The position numbers were made by a program, and so were the translations under genes. From DASSBQ01 sp035250505 (GTDB taxonomy: Bacteria; Nitrospirota; Nitrospiria; Nitrospirales; Nitrospiraceae), in the NCBI GenBank assembly GCA_035250505.1, contig DATFFC010000095.1, positions 1-11,145 on the forward strand: 11,145 bases of DNA, in the 5' to 3' direction. Every line of letters starts with the position of its first letter. Within the stretch, counting starts at the first letter, position 1. The notes under the pieces were generated by a model. The model had not been told where the DNA came from. It worked only from the letters and a program-made list of their open reading frames with translations, and ran no database searches. Shown here one piece after another: positions 1 through 8,113 of this stretch.

Positions 1-60
1 GGCGTGACGGCGGTCATGCTGACCGTGCGGGACGGGTTGTTTGTCGTCAGGCCAAAATGA
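1..60 (+). CDS. Possible C-terminal tail of an upstream gene (partial)
   Basis: Frame 1 is open from the left edge to a TGA at 58-60 and gives 19 codons ending in VVRPK. Almost every third position is G or C, as expected for coding sequence here. A competing frame (3-113) would end in a TGA that overlaps the ATG at 110, but its third positions are much poorer in G/C, so I prefer frame 1. The fragment is too short to name a product. It lies 49 bases before the transporter and could share its transcript. Confidence 0.35.
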   Translation, partial: GVTAVMLTVRDGLFVVRPK

Positions 61-109
61 TCGTCAACGGCGACCACATCGGAACGGGTCTAGTCCGGAC
101 GAGGGGCGA

Positions 110-1027
110 ATGAAGCGCCCCTCTGATGTCGCCGCGTATAGCGCTTTGACCGTCGCGGCATTTGTGTGGGGCGGATCAATCGTCGCTCAGAAGATCGCGC
201 TCGATGCGTTTTCGGCGGTCGAGACGTCGGTTTTGCGCGGAATCGGCGCTTTGGCCATCCTGATTCCCTTATGGTGGTGGCAGGAAGGCCCGCGCGCAAA
301 GTTTGCCCCTCATGATCTGATGGTGCTTGCGGCTTTGGGCATGGGGGTGCTGGGCAACCACCTGCTGACCCTGATCGGTCTCCGATACATCGGCGCGGCC
401 GCGGCGGGGGTGATTATCGGCGCGAGCCCGGCCATTACCGCTTTTCTGTCCGCCCTCTTGATCCGAGATGTGCCGTTTACCACCGTAGCCGGTGGATGTC
501 TGCTCTCGTTTGGGGGCGTAGTGCTGGTATCGGGGTATGGAGGTGAAGGGGCCGGCGGGTCGAACCCATGGATCGGGGGGATCCTCGTATTACTCGGGTT
601 GGTCAGTTGGAGCCTGTATACGATCGGCGGACGCCGCATTATGGAGCGATTCTCGCCGCTGACCGTGAATTGGACCACCCTGTTTGTTTCGCTGGTGGTC
701 CAGATTCCGCTTTTGGCGACTGATCACAAATTCCTGGTCGGCGGCGTATCCACCGTTCCCATGAGCGGATGGATGGCGATGGTCTATCTCATCGTATTTG
801 CGACGGCCCTCGGTCAGCAGGCCTGGCTCTATGGAGTCCGAGGTGTGGGACCCTCGCGCGCCGGGGTCTTTGTGAATCTGATTCCGGTCTCGGCCGTAGC
901 ACTCTCTGCGCTGGTGTTGGGAGAGCCGATCGGAGCCAGAGAAATCGCGGGCATCGTCTTGATTCTTGCCGGCGTCTGGTTGGTGGGTTGGCAGTCCGCG
1001 CGGCTGAAATCAACATCGAGCGGCTGA
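110..1027 (+). CDS. EamA-family (drug/metabolite transporter superfamily) permease
   Basis: This is an inner-membrane transporter of about 305 residues, the usual size for the ten-helix EamA family, whose members export or import small metabolites; the substrate cannot be told from sequence. Two tandem EamA repeats are visible, at about residues 8-142 and 152-297. Each is almost entirely hydrophobic helices and each ends in the family signature region: GASPAITAFLSALLIRD near 104-120, and NLIPVSAVALSALVLGEP near 256-273. The second repeat starts after a glycine-rich linker (SGYGGEGAGGSNP). I chose the ATG at 110 because GAGGGG (101-106) sits just upstream. An upstream in-frame TTG at 41 would add 23 polar, Arg-rich residues not typical of the family. 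No regulatory partner is evident, and the 150-base gap to the next gene suggests separate expression. Its link to the downstream signalling genes is unknown. Confidence 0.93.
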   Translation: MKRPSDVAAYSALTVAAFVWGGSIVAQKIALDAFSAVETSVLRGIGALAILIPLWWWQEGPRAKFAPHDLMVLAALGMGVLGNHLLTLIGLRYIGAAAAGVIIGASPAITAFLSALLIRDVPFTTVAGGCLLSFGGVVLVSGYGGEGAGGSNPWIGGILVLLGLVSWSLYTIGGRRIMERFSPLTVNWTTLFVSLVVQIPLLATDHKFLVGGVSTVPMSGWMAMVYLIVFATALGQQAWLYGVRGVGPSRAGVFVNLIPVSAVALSALVLGEPIGAREIAGIVLILAGVWLVGWQSARLKSTSSG

Positions 1028-1177
1028 ACCATAACCATCCTCTCTTGTCTGCGGGTCATCTGTAAATGGAACCTGCGGGACATACTCGCATGGTCCTGTA
1101 GTTCCGGAGTATGATCGGCGGAGTAGCGGCTCTCACAGTCCATACGACGGTGTTCAGAACGGGAATAGGGGGTGACT

Positions 1178-2707
1178 GTGACGCACGACATCGACAGGCA
1201 CCGATTCGCCGTCATTTCGACCGCCTCCACGGGTACCATTACAAGTTTCAATCATGTAGCCGAGGAACTCCTCAAGGTTCGAGCGGAGGAGGTGGTCGGC
1301 AAGCTCGTTCCGGTGATTGTTCAGGATGGCGCCGATGGCAGCCGACGAAGTCTGATGTTGTCCTCTGTGTCGCCAGGACGTTCCACGGCGGGATTCCGGG
1401 CGATTGTGGCCGCAGTCGAGGTCGGTCGTCCATGTGAGGCAGAATGGGCGTATGTTGATGGTGCAGCAGGGCGGATTCCGTTGTTCCTGTCCATAAGTGC
1501 CGTGCCTAACGAATTGGGCGAGATTGCGGGCTATGTCCTGGTCGCCCAGGACATGCGTGAGCGCCGGCGTGCTCAAGAGTTGCTCCAGCGACAAGCCGAA
1601 TTGCTTGACCTTGCCAACGATGCGATCCTTGTCCGCGACCTCGACCATGACAGGATCATATATTGGAACGACGGCGCCGTGCGCCTGTACGGATGGAGTA
1701 GTCAGGAGGCGCTCGGCGCCTACATTCATGAGTTCCTGAAAACCGTCTTCCCACGGCCGCTGGCGGAGATCAAGCAGGAACTGTTGCTCAAGGGATTTTG
1801 GACCGGAGAACTGGTCCATACGACGAGGGATGGAGCAAAGATTATCGTATCCAGCCGGTGGACGTTGCTTCGAGATTCGCATGGCGTTCCAAACAAGAGT
1901 CTCGAACTGAACACGGACATCACCGAACAAAAACGGGCCGAAGAGGCCCTCAAAGCGGCGCATGAAGAATTGGAACAACGGGTGGCGGACCGCACGGCGG
2001 CTCTCAGCGATGCCAACGAGCGATTACGCATTCTTTCCCGCCGGCTCATGGAAATTCAGGAATTGGAGCGCCGTGCCATCGCCCGCGATCTGCATGATGA
2101 GATCGGTCAGGCGCTGACCGCGATCAGGCTGAATCTCCGGGAGTTGCGGGAACTTGCCGTAGGGCTGGATGCTGAAAAGCAATTTGCGGACAGCCTTGAA
2201 ATTCTTGACCAGGTGCTCCGGCATGTCCGCAGCTTGGCGCTCGACTTACGGCCCTCCTTGCTCGACGAACTCGGGCTTGTGCCGGCGTTGAGATGGTATG
2301 TCGGCAGACAAGCGGACCGGGCCGGCTGGGAGGTCGAATTCTGCGCCGACGGCGTCACGACGAGGCCGCCTCCCGACGTGGAAATCGCGTGTTTTCGGGT
2401 CGCCCAGGAGGCGCTGACGAATGCGGCCCGGCATGCGGAAGCCAAGAAAGTGGAGGTCCGTCTTGAAATGAATCAGCAAGGGCTCACGCTCATCGTTCGT
2501 GATGATGGAAAAGGATTTGACCCCCTGGTGATCCGTTCCGGCGCTCTTGCCGGCACCAGTATTGGGTTATCGGGAATGGAGGAACGAGTGAAGCTTGCCG
2601 GAGGGCAGATCATGATTCAATCGGCGGCTGCGATGGGAACGGAGATTCGAGCGTCCTTCCCGGCGCGCGCCGAGCAGGAAGGGATCGAGGAACGTGGCCC
2701 TCAATAA
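1178..2707 (+). CDS. Soluble two-PAS sensor histidine kinase, NarX/DesK-type (HisKA_3)
   Basis: This is a cytoplasmic sensor kinase of about 509 residues with no membrane segment. From this start it has a PAS domain (about 8-128), a second PAS domain (about 135-255, ending in the typical DITEQKRAEEAL linker), a coiled coil (about 253-298), a HisKA_3 dimerisation domain and a HATPase_c domain (about 400-497). The phospho-acceptor is His306 in DLHDEIGQ. The ATP site shows the N box QEALTNAARHA (about 410-420), the G1 box DDGKGFD and the G2 region GLSGMEER. The family pairs with NarL/FixJ regulators, and exactly such a gene follows with a 14-base overlap. AGGGGGTGA (1167-1175) resembles a full Shine-Dalgarno and is spaced correctly for GTG 1178; the in-frame GTG at 1172 lies inside it. 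PAS domains can bind haem, flavin or small ligands, but no diagnostic residue lets me name the signal. Confidence 0.95.
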   Translation: MTHDIDRHRFAVISTASTGTITSFNHVAEELLKVRAEEVVGKLVPVIVQDGADGSRRSLMLSSVSPGRSTAGFRAIVAAVEVGRPCEAEWAYVDGAAGRIPLFLSISAVPNELGEIAGYVLVAQDMRERRRAQELLQRQAELLDLANDAILVRDLDHDRIIYWNDGAVRLYGWSSQEALGAYIHEFLKTVFPRPLAEIKQELLLKGFWTGELVHTTRDGAKIIVSSRWTLLRDSHGVPNKSLELNTDITEQKRAEEALKAAHEELEQRVADRTAALSDANERLRILSRRLMEIQELERRAIARDLHDEIGQALTAIRLNLRELRELAVGLDAEKQFADSLEILDQVLRHVRSLALDLRPSLLDELGLVPALRWYVGRQADRAGWEVEFCADGVTTRPPPDVEIACFRVAQEALTNAARHAEAKKVEVRLEMNQQGLTLIVRDDGKGFDPLVIRSGALAGTSIGLSGMEERVKLAGGQIMIQSAAAMGTEIRASFPARAEQEGIEERGPQ

Positions 2708-3353
2708 AGTACGGGTGCTGCTTGCCGAGGACCATACGCTCGTGCGGGCGGGGTTTCGAGCGTTACTTGAAAAGCTGGAAGGTCTGCAGGTGATCGGGGA
2801 AGTCAGTGACGGCCTGGACGCGTTGAGGATCGCGAAAGAAATTCAGCCGGATGTGGTGTTGATGGACATCGCCATGCCGGGAATGAACGGGCTGGAGGCG
2901 ACAAAGCGGATCAGGCAGGAATGTCCGAACACCAAAGTGCTTGTGCTTTCCATGTACACCAACGAGGAATATCTGAAAGAAGCTCTCAGGGCCGGCGCGG
3001 CTGGGTACCTTCTAAAGGATGCGGATCGGGCCGAACTCGAGTTGGCCATCAAGACCGTCTGTAGGGGGGAACCGTATCTTACTGCGGCCGTGGCAAAATT
3101 TACCGTCGATGCTTATTGCCGGCAAGGCGACCAACACACCGGTCCTTTGTCACGCCTGACCGGACGCCAACGTGAAATCCTTCAATTGATTGCTGAAGGC
3201 TGCTCGAGCAAGCAGATCGCGCTACGACTTGCTCTCAGCATAAAAACGGTTGAAACGCACCGGGCCCAGCTTATGGAACGGCTGGAGATCCACGATGTTC
3301 CCGGGCTGGTTCGCCTGGCGATCCGTACCGGGCTGGTCCGCCCGGATTCATAG
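2694..3353 (+). CDS. NarL/FixJ-family response regulator (REC + LuxR HTH)
   Basis: This is a DNA-binding response regulator of 219 residues, the normal length. The receiver domain spans about 5-122, with the acidic pocket E12/D13, phospho-acceptor Asp58 in VVLMDIAMPG, Ser86 and Lys108 in YLLKD. A LuxR-type helix-turn-helix follows (about 152-215), with LTGRQREIL and the recognition helix SIKTVETHRAQLM. The gene starts at GTG 2694, inside the end of the kinase gene (stop 2705-2707), so the two are probably translationally coupled and form a cognate pair. A GAGGA (2687-2691) lies unusually close to this GTG. I still keep it because the next in-frame GTG (2715) would cut away the first beta strand of the receiver. 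The target genes are unknown. The orphan LuxR-type protein at 10017 has a very similar recognition helix. Confidence 0.95.
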   Translation: MALNKVRVLLAEDHTLVRAGFRALLEKLEGLQVIGEVSDGLDALRIAKEIQPDVVLMDIAMPGMNGLEATKRIRQECPNTKVLVLSMYTNEEYLKEALRAGAAGYLLKDADRAELELAIKTVCRGEPYLTAAVAKFTVDAYCRQGDQHTGPLSRLTGRQREILQLIAEGCSSKQIALRLALSIKTVETHRAQLMERLEIHDVPGLVRLAIRTGLVRPDS

Positions 3354-3365
3354 CGTACTCCGGGC
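3340..3365 (+). terminator. Weak hairpin spanning the end of the response-regulator gene
   Basis: GCCCGG (3340-3345) can pair with CCGGGC (3360-3365) around a 14-base loop that contains the stop codon. A pyrimidine-rich stretch (about 3374-3392) follows, but there is no proper T run. It may help end the kinase-regulator transcript. Support is weak. Confidence 0.22.
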
Positions 3366-3453
3366 AGCGCCGAACCTCTTCTCTTTCCCCCCGAGTCTTT
3401 CATCTCACGTATGATCGCGCCGGTTCTCAGGGGATCCCTGATGGTATCCCGGC

Positions 3454-3465
3454 GTCCCATGGGAC
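3454..3465. repeat. Perfect 12-bp palindrome, possible operator
   Basis: GTCCCATGGGAC reads identically on both strands with no central spacer. It lies about 140 bases upstream of the possible promoter of the hybrid kinase and about 100 bases after the regulator stop. A dimeric regulator could bind it, but a single palindrome of this length can occur by chance. Confidence 0.3.
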
Positions 3466-3602
3466 TGTCGCAGTTCTCTCTTCCACCATGCAGTTCTGCC
3501 CGAAAGTTTCTGATTAGAAGTTCACGAGCGAGGGCGGTTCCATGGAGCTTCGGTATCCTTGGTACACGAACGTATAGGCCGGCTAGGGCCGATTGGCCAC
3601 AA

Positions 3603-3631
3603 TTTACCTTGTCGAGATACGGGAGTATGTT
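3603..3631 (+). promoter_or_regulatory. Possible sigma-70 promoter for the hybrid kinase-activator operon
   Basis: TTTACC (3603-3608) and TATGTT (3626-3631) are separated by 17 bases, the ideal spacing. Each matches the consensus hexamer only partly. A start near 3638 would leave a leader of about 35 bases before the TTG at 3673. This is a pattern match only. Confidence 0.3.
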
Positions 3632-3672
3632 GTGAGCGATTTTCCGCGATGGTCTGATGCTGAGGGAGACCA

Positions 3673-6600
3673 TTGGGAGGCACAGCATTGGCGTACGCCG
3701 GCATCGGCCTTCTTATCGCAGTGATTTTCCTCGCCGATGCAGTGACATCGCTGGGTTATCTCGTTCCTCTCCTCTATTTGTTTCCCATCTGGCTCTCGTT
3801 CCGCCTGCGCGTGCCCTGGGTGGCGCTCTGGACCGCGGCCTTGTGCTGCCTTCTCACGGCGTTCGGTTTTCTCGTCTCGCCTCCTGGAATGGACATCGTC
3901 ATAGCGAGCGTCAATCGTTCGCTTGCCGTCGGAGTCTTGGGCGGGGTGACCGGCCTGTTTTGGCATCGGCGGCGGGCGGACCAGGCGCTGCTCGGCATGA
4001 AAGAACGCTTGGAGCAGCAAGTAGCCGACCAGACCCATACCCTTCGACGAGTGAACCACCAATTGACGCAACAGTTGGTGGAACGGCGGCAGATCGAGGC
4101 GGCGTTACGAGAGAGCCGTGAACGCTTGGAATTGGCGACCAGGGGCGCGGATGCCGGGGTGTGGGATTGGGATTTGCGAACCAACCGAGTGTATTTTTCC
4201 CCGCAATGGAAAAGCCAGTTGGGACATGCCGAACATGAAATCGGCGACCTGTTCGATGAATGGGAGTCCCGGCTTCATCCCGACGACCGCGAACGGACGA
4301 TGGAGGCGATCCGTGCCTATCTGGAAGGAGACTTGTTGATTTACAGCCTGGAATGTCGCCTCCGACACAAGGACGGCTCGTATCGTTGGATGTTGACCAG
4401 CGGATCGGCGTTTCGAGACGAGAAGGCCGCATTGGTTCGCATGACCGGTGTCAACATCGACATGACCGAACGAAAGCAAGCAGAGGAATCACTCCGGCTG
4501 GTCCAAGAGCGGTACCGGGACATCGTCGAACATGCGCTGCAAGGTATTTTCCAGACCACCATAGAGGGCCATTATGTGACCGTGAATCGCGCTCTGGCCA
4601 GACTCTATGGCTATGACTCGCCCGAACATATGCTGAGCTTGATGCCGGATGACCCTCGGCAACTCTATGTTGATCCGGAACGGTGGACCGACTTCAAGCG
4701 GCAGATGCAGGATTCAGGGATGGTTACCAGATTCGAGGCGCAGGTCCGGCGCCGGGACGGCAGGCTGATTTGGATCTCCCAGAATGTCAGGGCCCTCCGC
4801 AATAAGGACGGAACGATCGGCGGGTATGAGGGGATCGTGGAAGATATCACGGCCCGCAAGGAGGCCGAAGCGGCCGTCCGGGCGAGCGAAGAGCGCTATC
4901 GGAATATCGTCGAGGTGGCGAGCGACATCATGTATCGGACGGACGAGCGGGGCATCTTTACCTATTGTAATCCGATTTCGCTCCGCCTCTTGGGATATGC
5001 ACCGGAAGAATTGACCGGCCGCCATTGCTTGGTCTTGGTCCATCCGGCGTATCGACAACAGGCACAGCGTTTCTACGGCAGGCAGTTCGTGAGGAACCGG
5101 CTCCGGACCTATTATGAATTGCCCGTCGTGTCGAAAGCGGGGGCGGAGGTCTGGCTCGGGCAGAATGTGCAACTGCTGCATGACGGTGATCGGATTACCG
5201 GTTTCCAAGTGGTCGCCCGGGATATCACGGAACGCAAGCGGGTGGAGTCCGCTCTGCGGGAGAGCGAGGAGCGATTTGCCACCGCATTTCGAGGGAGTCC
5301 CGCTGCGATGGCCATCAGTCGCTATGAGGACGGTCGTCTGCTTGATGTGAACGAAGCGTTCCTGCGGGCCTTCGGGGTCACGCGCGAAGAAGTGATCGGG
5401 ACGGCCGCGCTCGACTTCGGTTTGCGGCTGAAGCCGGAGAAGCGCGAGGAGCTCCTACAGACGTTAAAGCGGGACGGGCATATCCGGTTCATGGAGAAAG
5501 ACTATTTCCTAAAGTCCGGAGAGGTCCGTCACGGTCTGTTCAATGTCGAAGTGTTGTCCATCGGACGGGAACAATGTCTGCTGACGGTGATCTTGGACAT
5601 TACCAGGCGCAAACAGGCGGAGGACGCGCTTCATCGGAACCAGGAAGTCTTGCTGAAGCACCAAGACGCCTTGATGCAACTGACGCAAAACCCGCATATC
5701 AGCAGCGGACAATGGCCGGAAGCACTGCGGGACATCATGGAAGCTTCGACGGCAGGTCTGGGCGTCGAGCGCGCCAGTGTCTGGTTGTTCGACCGCGGCG
5801 GCGCCCACCTGCGTTGTGTGGAACTGTACGAGCGGTCTCTCGCCCGCCATAGCGACGGCCAAACCGTGACGGCCGAGCAATACACGCCGTACTTCGAGCG
5901 TCTCGCTCGCGAAGGCGTCATCGCGATCGACCACGTGCGGGACGATCCCCACGCCGGGGACCGCGTCCTCACGCCGCTCGAGTCCACCGGCGTGAGCGCC
6001 GTGCTCGATGTCCCGATTGCGCGGGAAGGAAAGCTGGCCGGCGTGGTGTGCCACGAACATACCGGGGCTCCGCGACGTTGGACGGTGGCGGAACAGCAGT
6101 TCGCCTCGGCCATCGGGCATGTGGTGCTGCTCGCCTATGAAGCGACCAATCGGCGAGAAGCGGAGCAAGCGCTCCTCATTGCGAAAGAGGCGGCAGAGGC
6201 CGCCAATCGGGCGAAAAGCGATTTTCTTGCGACGATGAGCCACGAAATCAGAACGCCGATGAACGCCATCGTCGGTATGGCGGACTTGTTATCCGAAACG
6301 CCGTTGGATGAAGACCAGCAGGAATACGTGCGCATTTTTCGAGATGCCGGCACGAACCTCGTCAGTCTGATCAACAGCATCTTGGATCTTTCGAAAATCG
6401 AGGCGGGTCATTTGGAGATGGACTCCATCGAATTCGACCTTCATGATTTGGTCCAGCAAGTGGCGGAACTGGTCGCTATCCGCGCCAACGAGAAAAAATT
6501 GGAGCTCGCGTACCGAATCAAGCCCGAGGTCCCGTGCCATCTGATCGGCGACCCGAACCGCTTGCGACAGATCCTCATTAACCTGTTGGGCAATGCGGTT

Positions 6601-8097
6601 CGATTCACCGAGGCCGGGGAGGTCGTGCTTGAGATCCAGCCCGATCCCAGCCGGCGTGACCCGGGAGCGTTGTTATTTTCGGTTCGCGATACGGGCATCG
6701 GGATCCCTCCGGATAAACACGCCGCCATCTTCGACAGCTTCAGTCAGGCGGACCAGTCTATCAACAGACAGTACAGCGGGACCGGGCTTGGACTGGCGAT
6801 CGCGAAGAAACTTGTGGAGCACATGGGAGGGCGCATCTGGGTCGTCAGCGAGGTCGGTATCGGCAGCACATTTTCCTTCACCGCTTCCTTCGGCGTCCGC
6901 ACGCGGCAATCGGTGGCTGAACCGGTACCCGAATGGGAACGGTTGACCGGTCTCAAGACCTTGGTGATTGATGACAATGCGACGAATCGGTTGATTGTCA
7001 AAGAGACCTTGAGCGCATGGGGAATTCCCGTTGAGGAGGCGGCAGACGGAACCGAAGCCTTGGACAGACTTGGGCGGGCCGGCGACGCCGGAGATCCGTA
7101 CCGGCTGGTGATCCTCGATGTGCGTATGCCGGGCCAAAGCGGATGGCAGGTGGCGGAAGCCATGGCCCGGCGACCCGCCTTGTCAACGATGCCGATCATC
7201 ATGCTGGCCTCTGAACGGACTCACAGCGACCAGCAATTGAGCCGCCGGCTCGGCATCACGCGGTTTCTCTCCAAGCCCTTGAAGCGCTCGGATCTCTTCA
7301 ATGCGATCATGACCGTTGTCGGAACGCAGCCGGTCTTGCATTCCTCATCAGGCGTGATGAACGAGCAGGGACGGCCCGCTGAGGTCGCGTCCCTTCGCAT
7401 ACTTCTGGTAGAGGATTTTGCCGACAATCGACGCATGATCGAATTGTATCTGAAGAAGACACCACACCGACTGGATATGGCGGGGAACGGGCAGTCGGCG
7501 GTGGAGAAGTTTATCCGCGCGCCCTACGACTTGGTCCTCATGGACGTGCAAATGCCCGTGATGGACGGCTATACGGCGACAAAGCTGATCCGAAAATGGG
7601 AAGGAGAGCAGCATCGGTCGCCCGCCCCGATTCTCGCTTTGACCGCCAACGCGCTGAAAGGAGAAGTGCAGAAGAGTCTGGCTGCCGGCTGCACGGCCCA
7701 CTTGGTCAAGCCGATCAGGAAAGCGCAATTGCTGCAGGCCATCACTCAGTATGCGACGGGGCGGGACCAGGCTGCGGCTCCGGTGGAGGCCAATGCCGAA
7801 GAGAAATTTGTTTTGGAAATCAGTGCCGAACTGGAAGCCCTCATGCCCAAATTCCTTGCGAACCGCCGGCGCGATGCGGGGGAGATCTTGAACGCGTTGG
7901 CCAAAGCAGACTTCGGCAGGATCAGGACGATCGGCCACGGGGTCAAAGGCGCGGGCGGGACGTATGGGTCCACCGTCATCAGTCAATTGGGGGCCCGCAT
8001 CGAGCAGGCGGCCATCGAGCAGAGGGCGGATGCGATCGATGCGGACGTGAAAGCGCTGATCGACTATTTGGACCGGGTCGAATTGGTCTTTGTGTGA
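3673..8097 (+). CDS. Membrane-bound hybrid histidine kinase: 4TM-PAS4-GAF-HisKA-HATPase-REC-REC-HPt
   Basis: This 1474-residue protein holds a complete phosphorelay. Four hydrophobic segments (about 6-25, 28-45, 49-69, 75-96) with very short loops anchor it without a sizeable periplasmic domain. A coiled coil (105-145) leads into four PAS domains (about 147-268, 278-399, 405-525, 531-650), each ending in a DIT-x-RK-type linker. A GAF domain follows (about 680-825), then HisKA with His857 in MSHEIRTPMN, and HATPase_c with Asn974, DTGIG (1006-1010) and GTGLGL (1036-1041). Receiver 1 has phospho-Asp1149 and Lys1201; receiver 2 has Asp1291 and Lys1346. The C-terminal HPt domain has His1422 in GHGVKGAGGTYG. 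All key residues are present. TTG 3673 follows GAGGGAG (3662-3668); TTG 3688, with GGGAGG at 3675-3680, is an equally possible start. The activator gene begins 16 bases after the stop and is the likely phosphate acceptor. The ligand is unknown. Confidence 0.96.
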   Translation: MGGTALAYAGIGLLIAVIFLADAVTSLGYLVPLLYLFPIWLSFRLRVPWVALWTAALCCLLTAFGFLVSPPGMDIVIASVNRSLAVGVLGGVTGLFWHRRRADQALLGMKERLEQQVADQTHTLRRVNHQLTQQLVERRQIEAALRESRERLELATRGADAGVWDWDLRTNRVYFSPQWKSQLGHAEHEIGDLFDEWESRLHPDDRERTMEAIRAYLEGDLLIYSLECRLRHKDGSYRWMLTSGSAFRDEKAALVRMTGVNIDMTERKQAEESLRLVQERYRDIVEHALQGIFQTTIEGHYVTVNRALARLYGYDSPEHMLSLMPDDPRQLYVDPERWTDFKRQMQDSGMVTRFEAQVRRRDGRLIWISQNVRALRNKDGTIGGYEGIVEDITARKEAEAAVRASEERYRNIVEVASDIMYRTDERGIFTYCNPISLRLLGYAPEELTGRHCLVLVHPAYRQQAQRFYGRQFVRNRLRTYYELPVVSKAGAEVWLGQNVQLLHDGDRITGFQVVARDITERKRVESALRESEERFATAFRGSPAAMAISRYEDGRLLDVNEAFLRAFGVTREEVIGTAALDFGLRLKPEKREELLQTLKRDGHIRFMEKDYFLKSGEVRHGLFNVEVLSIGREQCLLTVILDITRRKQAEDALHRNQEVLLKHQDALMQLTQNPHISSGQWPEALRDIMEASTAGLGVERASVWLFDRGGAHLRCVELYERSLARHSDGQTVTAEQYTPYFERLAREGVIAIDHVRDDPHAGDRVLTPLESTGVSAVLDVPIAREGKLAGVVCHEHTGAPRRWTVAEQQFASAIGHVVLLAYEATNRREAEQALLIAKEAAEAANRAKSDFLATMSHEIRTPMNAIVGMADLLSETPLDEDQQEYVRIFRDAGTNLVSLINSILDLSKIEAGHLEMDSIEFDLHDLVQQVAELVAIRANEKKLELAYRIKPEVPCHLIGDPNRLRQILINLLGNAVRFTEAGEVVLEIQPDPSRRDPGALLFSVRDTGIGIPPDKHAAIFDSFSQADQSINRQYSGTGLGLAIAKKLVEHMGGRIWVVSEVGIGSTFSFTASFGVRTRQSVAEPVPEWERLTGLKTLVIDDNATNRLIVKETLSAWGIPVEEAADGTEALDRLGRAGDAGDPYRLVILDVRMPGQSGWQVAEAMARRPALSTMPIIMLASERTHSDQQLSRRLGITRFLSKPLKRSDLFNAIMTVVGTQPVLHSSSGVMNEQGRPAEVASLRILLVEDFADNRRMIELYLKKTPHRLDMAGNGQSAVEKFIRAPYDLVLMDVQMPVMDGYTATKLIRKWEGEQHRSPAPILALTANALKGEVQKSLAAGCTAHLVKPIRKAQLLQAITQYATGRDQAAAPVEANAEEKFVLEISAELEALMPKFLANRRRDAGEILNALAKADFGRIRTIGHGVKGAGGTYGSTVISQLGARIEQAAIEQRADAIDADVKALIDYLDRVELVFV

Positions 8098-8113
8098 GGA
8101 CGGAGGGATGAGC

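Larger units (their letters stand above)
3354..3672. other. 319-base intergenic region without a convincing gene
   Basis: No frame here looks coding. The longest plus-strand frame (3411-3635) is Arg/Ser-rich with no recognisable motif and no good ribosome site. The region holds a small hairpin CAGGG-GAT-CCCTG (3428-3440), a perfect 12-bp palindrome (3454-3465), three GGCC tetramers spaced within 3577-3598, a TATGAT hexamer at 3410-3415 with no matching -35, and a possible promoter for the hybrid kinase (3603-3631). Confidence 0.6.

Noticed and set aside
1068..1105. Imperfect hairpin after the transporter gene (GGAAC...GTTCC with inner GGAC...GTCC)
   Set aside because: The stem is interrupted by unequal internal loops and no T run follows; too weak to call a terminator.
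829..1251. 140-residue minus-strand frame over the end of the transporter gene
   Set aside because: It overlaps a clear plus-strand transporter, has no motif and looks like a compositional shadow.
3411..3635. 74-residue plus-strand frame in the 3354-3672 gap
   Set aside because: Arg/Ser-rich product, no motif and no ribosome site; treated as non-coding.
4120..5640. Repeated DIT-x-RK segments suggesting DNA repeats
   Set aside because: They are the conserved ends of successive PAS domains at protein level, not nucleotide repeats or a mobile element.
5509..6243. 244-residue minus-strand frame inside the hybrid kinase
   Set aside because: It is antisense to well-defined PAS and GAF domains, Arg/His-rich and without recognisable domains.
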